Below are positions 25,096-36,641 of a DNA stretch of 64,000 nt, one piece after another. The notes beneath the pieces were generated by a model. The model made no database searches. It saw only the letters and a program-made list of their open reading frames with translations, and was not told the DNA's origin. The first letter of the stretch is position 1, and every line of letters begins with the position of its first letter. The position numbers were made by a program, and so were the translations under genes. Source of the stretch: Thalassobellus sp050294475 (GTDB taxonomy: Bacteria; Bacteroidota; Bacteroidia; Flavobacteriales; Flavobacteriaceae); the NCBI GenBank assembly GCA_050294475.1, contig JBNKOE010000013.1, positions 466,640 through 530,639 on the forward strand. The letters run 5' to 3'.

Positions 25096-28000
25096 ATGAA
25101 AAAAAACTATTTTAGAATAGCTTTTTTATTGCTATTTCTCTCTCTCTCAGCCAAAAAACTATATGCACAATATTGCACACCAAGCTTTAATGATCCTTCA
25201 CAACTGTACATTAGCAGAGTTACCTTAAACACATTAGATTATAGCCAAACGTATGTAAGCTCCTCAAATAGCTACTCAGACCTGACTGCCTTTAGTACCA
25301 GTTTAAATATTGGGGATACTTATACAATGAGTATTTACACAAACAAAGCAAACACTTCGTACTCACCAGGTTATGGTATTTGGATAGATTACAATAACGA
25401 CGGAGATTTTTCTGATTCTAATGAAGAAATTCAAATTTTATCTAGTAATACTACTTCTCCTAGAAGTTTTTCATTTACAGTTCCAGATGAAGTTACTTTA
25501 GGAGATAAAAGGATGAGAATAAACATGGTAAATTGGTATTCACCCTGGGACTGTATAACTGATCCCTCTAATTCTGGTGAAACTGAAGACTATACCATTA
25601 CAATAACCCCTCCCTTAAACCCTGTTGCAATAGATGATAATTTAACCGTACTAAAAAATAGTACATCTGGTGTTTCAAATCAAATAACCGTAGGAACTAA
25701 TGATTATATAGGTACTAGTGATGGGACTGATGGTGATGATTTCTCATTAACATCTGCATCTCCAACAACCAATGGAGGAACCATTATTGAGGTGTCTGAT
25801 GGTGTTTTTGAATATGTTCCTGCATCTGATTTTTTAGGTAGTGATACTTTTACTTATACAATTTGTGATGCCAATGGCGACTGCGATTCTGCAACTGTTA
25901 ATGTTAAAGTGAGTTTTGGAGAGTGTACTCCAACTAGCAGCTCTTCTGGAGCTTACTATATAACAAATGTAAACATCCCTGGAGAAACTTATACTTTAAA
26001 CAATACTTCTGGTGATGATGGAGGCTATGGTGATTATACTAGCACCGTACCTGCAGTTGATTTCTATAAAGGTTCATCATATACCGCAACGATTTCTATT
26101 ACCACTGAAGCTTGGGCTTCAAATTCTATGGGTTGGTCTCTTTATATCGATTTAAACGGCAATGGAGATTTTACCGATACTGGAGAAATGCTATATAACA
26201 CAAATGGTACAGGTGGCACTGAAACAACTCCCTTTGCTTCACAATCCATTACTATTCCTACTACTGCATTAACAGGCCTTACTATTATGAGAATAGGCAC
26301 AAGAAGGTACTGGTCTTCAACCTCCCCTTGTGGAAACCCTGGTAGTGAACCTGAAGAATTTGAGGATTATTTAGTGAATATACAACTCGACCCTACTGCC
26401 CCTCCTAACATTAGTGTAGCTGGAAATTCAAACAATATTACCAATGGGTCAGTCACTCCAGAGAATGCCAATTTAACTAGTTTTGGTATTCAAGACCCAA
26501 CATCAGGAGTAAAAAGCAGAACTTACACAATTACCAATACAAGTTCTTTAGATTTAATTTTAGGAGCAATTCCTGTGAGTTTAACTGGTTCAAGTGAATT
26601 TACTATTAGTAGTCAACCAGCTGCCAATACAGTTATTACAACAGGAAATTCCGTTTCGTTTACCATTGCTTTTGATCCCAACTCTATTGGATCATTCAGT
26701 GCTTCAGTTCAAATTTCTAGCAACGACCCCGATGACAATCCTTTTACCTTTTTAATAGCAGGAGATGGAGTTCAAATATATAAAGACACTGATGGAGATG
26801 GTATAACAGATAATATTGATATTGATGACGACAATGATGGTATTGAGGACTCCGTTGAACAATTGGGCTGTATCTCAAACCCATTAGCATCATTAGTTGA
26901 AACTGAATTTTTATTTGAAGATTTTGGTAGTGGAACAAATAGAATTAAAATTAATGGCGAAACAGCAGGTGTTACCACTAGCTATTGTTATGAAGATGGT
27001 AGTACCGCACAAGGAGTTGATGAGTGTGATACAGATCCAAATTTAACCGATGGAAAATATACCGTTAATTATTCTATTACAGATGGAACAAATACAATTA
27101 CATCAACAGGTCCCAATATAGCTTCATGGGCATACACCGTTTGGACACAGACCACAGAAGATCATACCCCCGGAGACACAAATGGTAGAATGGCTATTTT
27201 TAACGCTTCTTATACACCAGGTGTCTTTTATGAAACCCAAATCACAGGGGTTTTACCTGGTGTGCCTATTACATATAGCTTTTGGGCTATGAATATTATG
27301 AATACTGAAACAGGTACTATATTACCCAATATTACCGTTAACTTTTATTCTACCGATTATTCAACCTTATTAGATTCCTATGACACTGGGGACATTTCAA
27401 GATGTACGACAAGCGGTTGCATAGAATCTGAATGGCAAAATTTTTCAGTTTCTACCGTATTACCCGTTAATGAATTTGTTATTCAATTTGTTAATAATGC
27501 ACCCGGAGGATATGGAAATGATCTTGCATTGGACGACATTCAAATTACTCAAACTTTATGCGATTCAGATGGAGACGGTATAGCCGACATTCTCGATTTA
27601 GACAATGATAATGATGGAATTCCCAATATTATAGAGGCCGCTATGATAACGAATCCGGATCCAGATCAAGATTCAACTACAGCAGGAGCCTCTTGGGTTG
27701 ACACCAATAGCAATGGAATGCATGATACTTTTGAAGGTCTAGTAGCAAATGATTTTGATGGAGATGGCGTGCCAAATTACCTAGATTTAGATTCAGATAA
27801 CGACACCGTGTTTGATGTATTAGAATTTGATGGACAAGGAGACCTAGATATCTCAGGCGACGGAATTGGAGATGGAAGTGATGTTTCAATTAATGGAATA
27901 GACAATGATGAATTAGATGACGATGGGATTTTAGGTCTAGCCGATAGCAATGATAGTGATAGTGATGCCAACGATTATGGAACTACTGGCTATTTAGGAG

Positions 28001-30789
28001 CCATTGACAGTGATAGCGATGGAACCCCAGATTATTTAGATGTTTTTAATAATATATCTGGTGTTTTTAATATTGACACAACCATTTATAGTAATTTAGA
28101 TGCCAATAATGATGGTATAATAGACGATACTACCGATGCTGACAACGACGGAATTATGGATAGCTTTGATACTCTTGATGCCAATTATGGTTCACCAAGA
28201 GATTTAAACAACTCATATAGTTTATATTTTGATGGAAGAAATGATTACGTAGAAGACACCAATGTTATAGCTTCTGGTGACGCAACATTCATGGCTTTTA
28301 TAAAATCAGATGGAGCCAATACACTAAGTACAGATCGCATTGTGGTAGGGCAAGACAATTATTCCATACGGATTAATACAGATAACACGGTAAGTGTTTT
28401 ATTAAATGGCAGTACCATTATAACATCTACAACAGTAATTCCAAACAGTATCTGGGTACACCTTGCAACAACAACAACTTCAGGAGAAACCATTTTATAT
28501 ATTAATGGAAAAAATGAAGGTACTAGTACCTCAGGGTCTATAACAACAGACACATCAAATTTCACCATAGGAAAACTTTCAAGTACAGATTCCAATTATT
28601 TTAAAGGAGAACTTGAAGAGGTTCGGGTTTTTAATGTCGCTTTAACAGCAGACGAAGTCAAGCGTATGGTATATCAAGAATTAGACGAATCCAATAGCTT
28701 TAACCGAGGAAAAATTATACCAACAGATATTTCAGCATCCATAGGAAGCCAGTTAGTAAGATACTACAAAATGGATACTTATAACGATGATGTTTTGGAT
28801 GATAAAACAACCCCTTCAATAGACGTTAGTGGTGCCAAAATATATAATATCAAAGATATTTATTTTCAAACGGCTCCTCTTCCTTATGAAACCGTTGCAG
28901 ATGGTAATTGGACCACAACTGGATCCTGGCTACATGGAGATGTTTGGGATATCATGTCTAAACAAAACAATCCAGACGAAGCCTCCATTGTCCACATTAA
29001 AAACAATATAAACTTAAATGGATCTTATGACACCCAAGGGATGGTTGGCTTAATAGTAGATTCTGGAAAAGAATTCTCCATTGAAGCAGATAAAGAACTG
29101 TACAACAGTTGGTACCTAAAACTAGACGGCCTTATTGATTTAGATAATGAGTCTCAATTGGTTCAAACTGAAGGAAGTGTTTTAGATGTTTCTAGCTCTG
29201 GCACATTAGAAAGAGACCAACAAGGCACAAAAGATTTATACACTTATAACTTTTGGTGTTCTCCCGTAGGCCCTAGCAATACAACAAGTAATAACAACAG
29301 TTACACAGTTCCAGATATACTTAACGATGGATCAATAACAACTACCCCCGTAACCATCAACTTTTTAACTTCAGGATATAATGGAGACCCAGGAAATCCA
29401 GGAGTCACCCCTATAAGCATTGCCGATTACTGGATTTGGAAATATGCAAATAAAATAAGTGACACCTATTCTAAATGGCAGCACATAAGAAGTACAAACC
29501 CTATATTAGCTGGTGAAGGTTTTACCATGAAAGGGGTTGAAAGCTCAGGAAGTTCATTTACTTCAACACAAAACTATACCTTTAATGGGAAACCAAATAA
29601 TGGAGACATTACATTACCATTAGCCTCTGGCAATGAATACTTGGTTGGAAACCCATACCCTTCAGCTATTGATGCTAATGAATTTATTTTAGATAATATT
29701 GGTGATGGTTCCGGTAGAGCTGCTTCAAACGTTATTAATGGTGCTTTATATTTTTGGGATCATTTTGCAAATGACACCCATATTTTAAAAGAATATGAAG
29801 GTGGTTATGCTACATATACCTTAATAGGAGCCACAAAGGCCAGATCAAATGACACAAGAATCAATGCCTCTGGAATTTATGGAACAAAAACACCCCAACA
29901 ATACATCCCTGTTGCTCAAGGTTTCTTTGTTTCTTCTGTATTAGACCCTAGTTTAACAGATGATGGACTAACCTCACCTGTAACTGGTGGCAATATAACT
30001 TTTAAAAATAGTCAACGTATTTTTAAAACAGAAGCATCAGATCCTTCTTTGTTCATAAAATCATCATCTAATGTAAAGTCCATATCAAATACCGCAAAAA
30101 CAAATACCGATACTAGGCAAAAAATCTGGCTCATGCTCGATTCTCCAGAAGGATACCATCGCCAACTATTGGTTGGGGTAGATAAAAATGCCTCTAGTTC
30201 TTTTGATATTGGATATGATGCTCCTCTTATTGAGGACAATAATGAAGACATGTTCTGGTTATTTAACAACAATAACTTTATTATTCAAGGGGTTAATAAT
30301 TTTGATTCTGAACAAAAACTACCTTTAGGCGTTAAGGTTCATACAAATGGATTGGCAACAATAAAAATTGATACCTTAGAGAACATATCAAATGGTTTAA
30401 ATATTTATTTACATGATAAAACATTGGACATTTATCACGATTTAAAAGAAAGTGATTATATAGTCAATTTAACTCCTGGTGAATATTTAGACCGTTTTGA
30501 AATTACATTTAATTCTAAATTGCTTTCAAACGAAACCCAAGAACAGGAAAATTCATTTTTCACATATTATGATGATTCCTTAAATAATATCATTATTTCC
30601 AATCCAAAAAAACAAACCATAGATACTATACAAATCATTAATATGGTTGGTCAAATTGTGTTGGAAAAAGATTTAAACACGTCTAAAAGCAATATTGAAA
30701 TTCCTTTAAGTATTCAAACGGGAGCTTATATCCTTAAAATTTCAGCTAATGGTTTTAATCAAAATAAAAAGATCTTAATAAACCAATAA
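25096..30789 (+). CDS. Giant T9SS cargo protein with GEVED, anchor, TSP3 and LamG-like domains
   Basis: A 1897-residue secreted protein. Order of parts: signal peptide (1-24), GEVED domain (about 95-172; IDYNNDGDFSDSNEE...GETEDYTITI), a VNP/cadherin-like region, a second GEVED (about 345-430), a choice-of-anchor-D-like beta sandwich (about 435-556), thrombospondin type 3 calcium-binding repeats (about 563-580 and 822-1032; DTDGDGITD, DSDGDGIAD types), and a LamG/concanavalin-like domain (about 1040-1195). A long tail with EYLVGNPYPSAIDANEF and a C-terminal T9SS type A sorting domain (about 1822-1897) close it. It is probably a cell-surface or released adhesin or matrix protein; no catalytic site is seen. 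Monocistronic, with its own terminator. Confidence 0.92.
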   Translation: MKKNYFRIAFLLLFLSLSAKKLYAQYCTPSFNDPSQLYISRVTLNTLDYSQTYVSSSNSYSDLTAFSTSLNIGDTYTMSIYTNKANTSYSPGYGIWIDYNNDGDFSDSNEEIQILSSNTTSPRSFSFTVPDEVTLGDKRMRINMVNWYSPWDCITDPSNSGETEDYTITITPPLNPVAIDDNLTVLKNSTSGVSNQITVGTNDYIGTSDGTDGDDFSLTSASPTTNGGTIIEVSDGVFEYVPASDFLGSDTFTYTICDANGDCDSATVNVKVSFGECTPTSSSSGAYYITNVNIPGETYTLNNTSGDDGGYGDYTSTVPAVDFYKGSSYTATISITTEAWASNSMGWSLYIDLNGNGDFTDTGEMLYNTNGTGGTETTPFASQSITIPTTALTGLTIMRIGTRRYWSSTSPCGNPGSEPEEFEDYLVNIQLDPTAPPNISVAGNSNNITNGSVTPENANLTSFGIQDPTSGVKSRTYTITNTSSLDLILGAIPVSLTGSSEFTISSQPAANTVITTGNSVSFTIAFDPNSIGSFSASVQISSNDPDDNPFTFLIAGDGVQIYKDTDGDGITDNIDIDDDNDGIEDSVEQLGCISNPLASLVETEFLFEDFGSGTNRIKINGETAGVTTSYCYEDGSTAQGVDECDTDPNLTDGKYTVNYSITDGTNTITSTGPNIASWAYTVWTQTTEDHTPGDTNGRMAIFNASYTPGVFYETQITGVLPGVPITYSFWAMNIMNTETGTILPNITVNFYSTDYSTLLDSYDTGDISRCTTSGCIESEWQNFSVSTVLPVNEFVIQFVNNAPGGYGNDLALDDIQITQTLCDSDGDGIADILDLDNDNDGIPNIIEAAMITNPDPDQDSTTAGASWVDTNSNGMHDTFEGLVANDFDGDGVPNYLDLDSDNDTVFDVLEFDGQGDLDISGDGIGDGSDVSINGIDNDELDDDGILGLADSNDSDSDANDYGTTGYLGAIDSDSDGTPDYLDVFNNISGVFNIDTTIYSNLDANNDGIIDDTTDADNDGIMDSFDTLDANYGSPRDLNNSYSLYFDGRNDYVEDTNVIASGDATFMAFIKSDGANTLSTDRIVVGQDNYSIRINTDNTVSVLLNGSTIITSTTVIPNSIWVHLATTTTSGETILYINGKNEGTSTSGSITTDTSNFTIGKLSSTDSNYFKGELEEVRVFNVALTADEVKRMVYQELDESNSFNRGKIIPTDISASIGSQLVRYYKMDTYNDDVLDDKTTPSIDVSGAKIYNIKDIYFQTAPLPYETVADGNWTTTGSWLHGDVWDIMSKQNNPDEASIVHIKNNINLNGSYDTQGMVGLIVDSGKEFSIEADKELYNSWYLKLDGLIDLDNESQLVQTEGSVLDVSSSGTLERDQQGTKDLYTYNFWCSPVGPSNTTSNNNSYTVPDILNDGSITTTPVTINFLTSGYNGDPGNPGVTPISIADYWIWKYANKISDTYSKWQHIRSTNPILAGEGFTMKGVESSGSSFTSTQNYTFNGKPNNGDITLPLASGNEYLVGNPYPSAIDANEFILDNIGDGSGRAASNVINGALYFWDHFANDTHILKEYEGGYATYTLIGATKARSNDTRINASGIYGTKTPQQYIPVAQGFFVSSVLDPSLTDDGLTSPVTGGNITFKNSQRIFKTEASDPSLFIKSSSNVKSISNTAKTNTDTRQKIWLMLDSPEGYHRQLLVGVDKNASSSFDIGYDAPLIEDNNEDMFWLFNNNNFIIQGVNNFDSEQKLPLGVKVHTNGLATIKIDTLENISNGLNIYLHDKTLDIYHDLKESDYIVNLTPGEYLDRFEITFNSKLLSNETQEQENSFFTYYDDSLNNIIISNPKKQTIDTIQIINMVGQIVLEKDLNTSKSNIEIPLSIQTGAYILKISANGFNQNKKILINQ

Positions 30790-30828
30790 CCTTAAGTTTT
30801 TAAAAAAGATTATCCCTTAATAAGTGTT

Positions 30829-30861
30829 AAAAAGGTTACCTTTTTTTTGGTAGCCTTTTTT
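30829..30861 (+). terminator. Intrinsic terminator of the giant T9SS protein
   Basis: AAAAAGGTTACC (30829-30840) pairs with GGTAGCCTTTTTT (30849-30861) with one wobble pair, and the stem itself ends in a T-run. Confidence 0.8.
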
Positions 30862-31001
30862 CATCTACTGACCACTCAAACATTTAATTTAAAATAATAC
30901 CATATTCCTTCCAAATCAAATCGTCCAAACGAAAAATTTAAGTATTTTTAAAGAACAATTTAAAAATTACTAAAAAACTAAAACTTTAAAACTGAACGTA
31001 C

Positions 31002-31030
31002 TTGTTTTAACAAGAAAACACCTATATTTT
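31002..31030 (+). promoter_or_regulatory. Candidate promoter of the alpha-2-macroglobulin gene
   Basis: TTG at 31002-31004, an 18-base spacer, then TATATTTT at 31023-31030 (consensus TAnnTTTG with one mismatch). The ATG is at 31059. Confidence 0.45.
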
Positions 31031-31058
31031 TATATTCACCCCATTAAACCATCGATTT

Positions 31059-34000
31059 ATGTCATTAAAAAAAATTCTGGCTTTTGTTCTTATTATTACT
31101 CTAGCTATATCCTGTAAAAAGAAACCTGTTGAAACCGATAACCTTTTTAAGTTTAGAGAATATATAAGTTATACCACATCGGGCTTAACATCTGTTGCAA
31201 GTCCTATTGTAATAAATTTAGGCAAAGAAGTTGAAGGTTGGGATGTAGACAAAGACGTTTCAGTTGACATTTTAAAAATAGAACCTTACGTACAAGGAAC
31301 CCTAAAAGCCGCCAATAAACATACACTTGTTTTTTCCCCAGATGAGTATTTAAATCCTTCAACAGAATATACGGTTACCGTTAAATTAGACGATATTTAC
31401 AAAAACCTCCCAAAAGAGTTTGAAGCCTATACGTTTCAATTTAAAACCATTACGCCAAATTTTAATCTTGTTACCAACAATTTACAATCCTATAGTAAAA
31501 AATGGCAATATTTAGAAGGTGTTGTAAAAAGTGCCGATATCATTTCCTTAGAGCAAGCAAAACAACTGGTTGAAGCATTTCAAAACACTAAAAAACTATC
31601 GATTGTTTTTAATGAATTGAATAAAAACAATAACGTTTTTGAATTTAAAATCGATAGCATTAACCGACATATTGAAGATTCCGAAATTATAGTAAAATGG
31701 AATGGAAATGCTATCAAATCAGATACAAAGGGCGAAAATAATGTAACCATTCCTGGCATTAACAACTTCTCTATTATAAATGTAGATGTTATTCAATCTC
31801 CAGAACAACACCTTTCAATCAACTTTTCCGATCCTTTAAAAAAGCAACAAAATTTTGATGGCTTAGTTACCATTCAGAAAGTAAAAAACCCGAAATATAT
31901 AGTTGATGGTAATGTTTTAAAAGTATATCCTAACAGCAAATTAGTTGGAAATATTCAGGTTGATATTTTTCAAGGCATCAAAAACACCGATAATTATAAA
32001 CTTAAAAAACCATTTTCTGAAACCATTTCTTTTGAAGAGCTTAAACCTCAAGTACGATTAATAAGTAATGGTACTATTTTACCAAATTCTGAAGCCTTAA
32101 AATTCAATTTTGAAGCTGTAAATTTAAGTGCTGTTGATGTTAGAGTCATTAAAATTTTTGAAGATAATGTGCTTCAATTTCTACAAGACAATAATTTAAA
32201 CAGTAACAATAGCTACAATATAAAAAAAGTAGGTAGACGCATTGCAAAACAAACCATTCAATTACAAACTGAAGCCGAAAACACAGGTAAATGGAAAGCT
32301 TATAGTATTGATTTATCTAAATTTATTAATACCGATCCAGGTGCCATTTATCGTGTTGAACTAAGTTATAATAAAAGTTATTCACTTTACAATTGTGAGG
32401 CAAACACGAATACTTCAAATTCTGAAAATAACGATTATGACGATTATGACGATTATTATGAAGAAGACTATTATGAGGAGGAATATGTCGAAGCATCAGA
32501 AGATGAAGATTTACGCGAAGAACAATATTGGGACAATTTAATATACCGCTATAAAGACTACACCTATAATTGGCGAGAAGAAAATAACCCTTGCCACGAT
32601 GCATATTATAATGAAAACAAAATAGTTTCTCAAAATCTATTAGCCTCTAATTTGGGTGTTATTGCAAAGCGCAGTGTTAATAACTCATATTATTTTGCTG
32701 TTACTAATATTTTAACCACCAATCCAGAACCTAAAGCTACTGTTAAACTTTACAATTTCCAACAACAAGAATTAGCAAGTAAAACAACTGATGATGAAGG
32801 TTTAATCTTATTCGATTTAAACAAAAACGCTTCATTCGCCATTGTATCAAAAGGGCAAAACAAAACGTATATAAAACTAGCCGATGGCAAATCACTATCA
32901 TTAAGTAAATTTGATGTCTCTGGAAACAAATTACAACGCGGACTTAAAGGCTACATTTATGGCGAACGCGGGGTTTGGCGACCAGGAGACACCTTGCATT
33001 TAACTTTCATGCTTAACGATATTTCAAATCCGTTACCAAAAGGGCATCCTGTTAAAATGGAAATTACAGATCCTTATGGGAAATTAGTTTATAAAAATAT
33101 AACAACAGACAATCTTAACAACTTCTATAATTTCACGGTTCCAACATCTACTGAAAATAAAACAGGAAATTACAACGCCAAAGTATCGGTTGGTGGTGCT
33201 ACATTTTATAAAGATTTAAAAATTGAAACAGTAAAACCAAACCGATTAAAAATTAAGATAGATTTTGAAAATGATATCCTCACTAATAACGAACCTTTAA
33301 AAGGTGCTTTAAATGTAAAATGGCTTCATGGCTCACCTGGAAAAAACCTAAAAGCAGAAGTTAAAGCAAAATTCAGTAATTCATATACAAGTTTTAAAAA
33401 CTATAACAACTACACATTTAACGACCCAACACGTCAATTTAATACCGAAGAAATTAATGTATTTGAAGGTAATGTAAACGACGCTGGAATAGCCAATATA
33501 AATAAAAAGTTAGAAATTGGTAAAAATGCACCTGGCATGCTAAACGTACAGTTTTTAGTACGTGCTTTTGAAAACGGTGGCGATTTCTCAATGGATGCTT
33601 TTACTAAACAATATGCACCTTACAAATCGTTTGTTGGATTGCGTTCTCCTAAAGGAAACGCCTATGGTTCTTATTTTACAGATGAAAATCAAACTTTCGA
33701 TGTCGTTGTGGTTAATGCAAAGGGAAAACCAATAAAAAGAAATAATCTTGAAGTTAAGGTTTATAAAATTGAATGGCGCTGGTGGTGGAATTCTTCTTAC
33801 GACGATTTATCAAGCTACGTATCTAGTAGTTATCACAAACCTTACATCACTTCAAAAATAAATACTGATGCTAACGGAAAAGGGACTTTCAAACTTAAAA
33901 TTCCAGATTATGATAGAGGGCGATATCTTATTCGAGTTTCAGATCCTATAAGTGGTCATGCCACAGGAAGAACTGCTTATTTTTATAAAAATTGGTGGCA

Positions 34001-36623
34001 AAAAGCACCATCTAGCGATAAAGAAGCTGCTAAAATGTTAGTATTTTCTGCCGATAAAGATAAATACAATGTTGGTGAAACAGCTAAAGTAACCTTTGCT
34101 TCGGGTAACGAAGGTCGTGCCTTAGTAAGTATTGAAAATGGCACTGAAGTTTTAGATTATAAATGGATAAAAACCCAACAAGGTGAAACGGTTGTAAATA
34201 TTCCTATCACTTCAGAAATGGCTCCTAATGTGTTTATAAATATTTCATTATTACAACCGCATGCTATATCGGCTAACGATTTACCTATTCGTTTATACGG
34301 CGTTATTCCTATGATGGTTGAAGACCCAAATACCAAATTACAACCCGTATTAAAAATGCCAAATACCTTGCGCCCAGAGCAAACCTTTAAAGTGCAAGTA
34401 TCAGAAAAAAATAAAAAAGCCATGACCTATACCATTGCTATGGTTGAAGAAGGCTTGTTAGATTTAACCCGCTTTAAAACACCTAACGCATGGAGCGAAT
34501 TTTATAAACGTGAAGCTCTTGGTGTAAAAACTTGGGATGTTTTTGATGATGTCATTGGCGCATATTCTGGAAGCATAGACCAAGTATTTGCTATTGGTGG
34601 CGATGGCAGTGCTGCTGGAGGAAAAAACAAAAAAGCTAATCGATTTAAACCTGTGGTTACTTATTTAGGTCCTTTTAAATTAAAAGCTGGCAAAACCAAA
34701 ACACATACAATAAAACTACCAAATTATATTGGTGCAGTGCGTACTATGGTAGTTGCAGGAAACAATAACGATGGCGCATACGGTAGCACAGACAAATCGG
34801 TTGAAGTAAAAAAACCTCTTATGGTTTTGGCTTCGCTTCCGCGGAAATTAAGCCCTGGCGAAAAAGTAACGTTACCAGTTACCGTATTTGCTATGGAGCC
34901 TAAAGTGAAAAACGTAAAAATCAGCTTAAAATTAAGTAACGGCATTACTGTTGTTGGCGAAAAAACGAAAACACTTGCTTTTGCAAACCCCGATGAGCAA
35001 ATGGCTTATTTTGAGCTAGATGTTAGTAAAGCTAAAGGCATTAATACAGTTGAAGTTATTGCAACAGGAAATGGCGAAAAATCGACATACAAAGTTGAGT
35101 TAGATGTTATAAATCCAAACCCTATAACTTCAAAAGCTATTGACGAAACTTTAGAAGCAAACGCAACAAAAACACTCAATTTTTCAACCTTTGGTGTCAC
35201 TGAAACAAATACGGCTACAGTAGAATTTTCAACATTACCTCCTATGGATTTTTCACGTAGGTTACAATACTTAATTCAGTATCCTCATGGCTGTGTAGAA
35301 CAAACCACCTCGAGCGTATTTCCTCAGCTATTTTTGGGTGATATTTTCGATTTAACCTTCGACAAGAAACAGCAAATTCAAACCAATATTGAAAACGGTA
35401 TAAAACGTTTAAGTCATTTTCAAAGACCAAATGGTGGTATGAGCTATTGGATAGGTGAAAACTCGGCAAACGATTGGGGAACTAGTTACGCAGGACATTT
35501 TTTAATTGAAGCCGAAAAGAAAGGTTTTGTATTGCCGCTTACCTTTAAAAGTAACTGGATTAGATATCAAAAACAAGCCGCTAGAGATTGGAGACCAAGC
35601 TACAGAAGTTATAATTCCGACCTTGCTCAAGCCTACAGATTATACACATTAGCATTAGCAGGAAGTGCCGATTTAGCAAGTATGAACCGTTTACGAGAAT
35701 TTTCAGAAATTTCAAATGAAGCCAAATGGCGACTCGCAGCAGCTTATGCTTTAGTAGGACAAAAAGAAGCTAGTGATAACATTTCGAAATCGGCAAACAT
35801 TAACTTTAAACCCGTTCGATACAGTTATTATACTTATGGTTCTGTTGATAGAAACCGTGCCATGGCTTTAGAAACAATGGTACTTACTAAAAATTCTAAA
35901 ATGCGCGAACTTGCTGAATATATTGCAAAAGACTTATCGAGTAACCGCTGGATGAGCACACAAACCACAGCTTACAGTTTACTAGCTATGGCAAAAATGG
36001 TTAACGCCAATGGCGGAAAAGCATTGAGTTTAAATTATAATATTAACGGAAAAACTGAAACTATTAATTCTAAAAATGCCATTGCAGAACGCACATTACA
36101 AGTTATTGATGGCAGTAACACTTTATCGTTTACAAACAATAAAAGTAATTTGGTTTATGTTCGTGTTTTAAACTCTGGAAAGTTACCACTAGGAGAGGAG
36201 TTCACAGAACAACGCGGTTTAAGTGTTTCTATTACTTATAAAGATTTAAAAGGTAATAACATTGATGTTTCAAAATTACAACAAGGACAAGATTTTTTAG
36301 CCACCGTAAGTGTTAGTAATTTAAAAGATGAACGTGTTAATGATATTGCTTTAACTCAAATTTTTCCTTCGGGTTGGGAAATTGTAAACACCAGATTTAC
36401 AGATTTTGGAAGCACAACGACAAGTCAGGCTCGCTTTACAGATATTAGAGACGACCGCGTGAATTTCTATTTCGATTTAAAAAGCAGCACCAAAACCTTT
36501 AATGTGATGCTAAATGCATCCTATTTAGGAACCTATTATTTATACGGAATACAAGCCGAAGCTATGTATGATAATGATTATTTGGTTAGAACTAAAGGAA
36601 AATGGGTAACTGTGGAGAAATAG
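31059..36623 (+). CDS. Bacterial alpha-2-macroglobulin lipoprotein with thioester motif
   Basis: An 1854-residue lipoprotein (lipobox AISC, Cys19). It is the bacterial A2M type thought to trap attacking proteases in the periplasm or at the surface. A macroglobulin MG2-type domain begins near GERGVWRPGDTLHLTFML (about 635), and the central A2M region near DVFDDVIGAYSG is at about 1160. The reactive thioester motif is present as Gly-Cys1412-Val-Glu-Gln, followed by the alpha-helical TED domain (FQRPNGGMSYWIGENSANDWGTSY). An acidic low-complexity insert (about 454-486, Asp/Tyr/Glu rich) is unusual. pbpC follows after the small ABM gene, which is the classic A2M-PBP1C pairing. Confidence 0.93.
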   Translation: MSLKKILAFVLIITLAISCKKKPVETDNLFKFREYISYTTSGLTSVASPIVINLGKEVEGWDVDKDVSVDILKIEPYVQGTLKAANKHTLVFSPDEYLNPSTEYTVTVKLDDIYKNLPKEFEAYTFQFKTITPNFNLVTNNLQSYSKKWQYLEGVVKSADIISLEQAKQLVEAFQNTKKLSIVFNELNKNNNVFEFKIDSINRHIEDSEIIVKWNGNAIKSDTKGENNVTIPGINNFSIINVDVIQSPEQHLSINFSDPLKKQQNFDGLVTIQKVKNPKYIVDGNVLKVYPNSKLVGNIQVDIFQGIKNTDNYKLKKPFSETISFEELKPQVRLISNGTILPNSEALKFNFEAVNLSAVDVRVIKIFEDNVLQFLQDNNLNSNNSYNIKKVGRRIAKQTIQLQTEAENTGKWKAYSIDLSKFINTDPGAIYRVELSYNKSYSLYNCEANTNTSNSENNDYDDYDDYYEEDYYEEEYVEASEDEDLREEQYWDNLIYRYKDYTYNWREENNPCHDAYYNENKIVSQNLLASNLGVIAKRSVNNSYYFAVTNILTTNPEPKATVKLYNFQQQELASKTTDDEGLILFDLNKNASFAIVSKGQNKTYIKLADGKSLSLSKFDVSGNKLQRGLKGYIYGERGVWRPGDTLHLTFMLNDISNPLPKGHPVKMEITDPYGKLVYKNITTDNLNNFYNFTVPTSTENKTGNYNAKVSVGGATFYKDLKIETVKPNRLKIKIDFENDILTNNEPLKGALNVKWLHGSPGKNLKAEVKAKFSNSYTSFKNYNNYTFNDPTRQFNTEEINVFEGNVNDAGIANINKKLEIGKNAPGMLNVQFLVRAFENGGDFSMDAFTKQYAPYKSFVGLRSPKGNAYGSYFTDENQTFDVVVVNAKGKPIKRNNLEVKVYKIEWRWWWNSSYDDLSSYVSSSYHKPYITSKINTDANGKGTFKLKIPDYDRGRYLIRVSDPISGHATGRTAYFYKNWWQKAPSSDKEAAKMLVFSADKDKYNVGETAKVTFASGNEGRALVSIENGTEVLDYKWIKTQQGETVVNIPITSEMAPNVFINISLLQPHAISANDLPIRLYGVIPMMVEDPNTKLQPVLKMPNTLRPEQTFKVQVSEKNKKAMTYTIAMVEEGLLDLTRFKTPNAWSEFYKREALGVKTWDVFDDVIGAYSGSIDQVFAIGGDGSAAGGKNKKANRFKPVVTYLGPFKLKAGKTKTHTIKLPNYIGAVRTMVVAGNNNDGAYGSTDKSVEVKKPLMVLASLPRKLSPGEKVTLPVTVFAMEPKVKNVKISLKLSNGITVVGEKTKTLAFANPDEQMAYFELDVSKAKGINTVEVIATGNGEKSTYKVELDVINPNPITSKAIDETLEANATKTLNFSTFGVTETNTATVEFSTLPPMDFSRRLQYLIQYPHGCVEQTTSSVFPQLFLGDIFDLTFDKKQQIQTNIENGIKRLSHFQRPNGGMSYWIGENSANDWGTSYAGHFLIEAEKKGFVLPLTFKSNWIRYQKQAARDWRPSYRSYNSDLAQAYRLYTLALAGSADLASMNRLREFSEISNEAKWRLAAAYALVGQKEASDNISKSANINFKPVRYSYYTYGSVDRNRAMALETMVLTKNSKMRELAEYIAKDLSSNRWMSTQTTAYSLLAMAKMVNANGGKALSLNYNINGKTETINSKNAIAERTLQVIDGSNTLSFTNNKSNLVYVRVLNSGKLPLGEEFTEQRGLSVSITYKDLKGNNIDVSKLQQGQDFLATVSVSNLKDERVNDIALTQIFPSGWEIVNTRFTDFGSTTTSQARFTDIRDDRVNFYFDLKSSTKTFNVMLNASYLGTYYLYGIQAEAMYDNDYLVRTKGKWVTVEK

Positions 36624-36641
36624 TTGATTTTAGGTTTGAAT

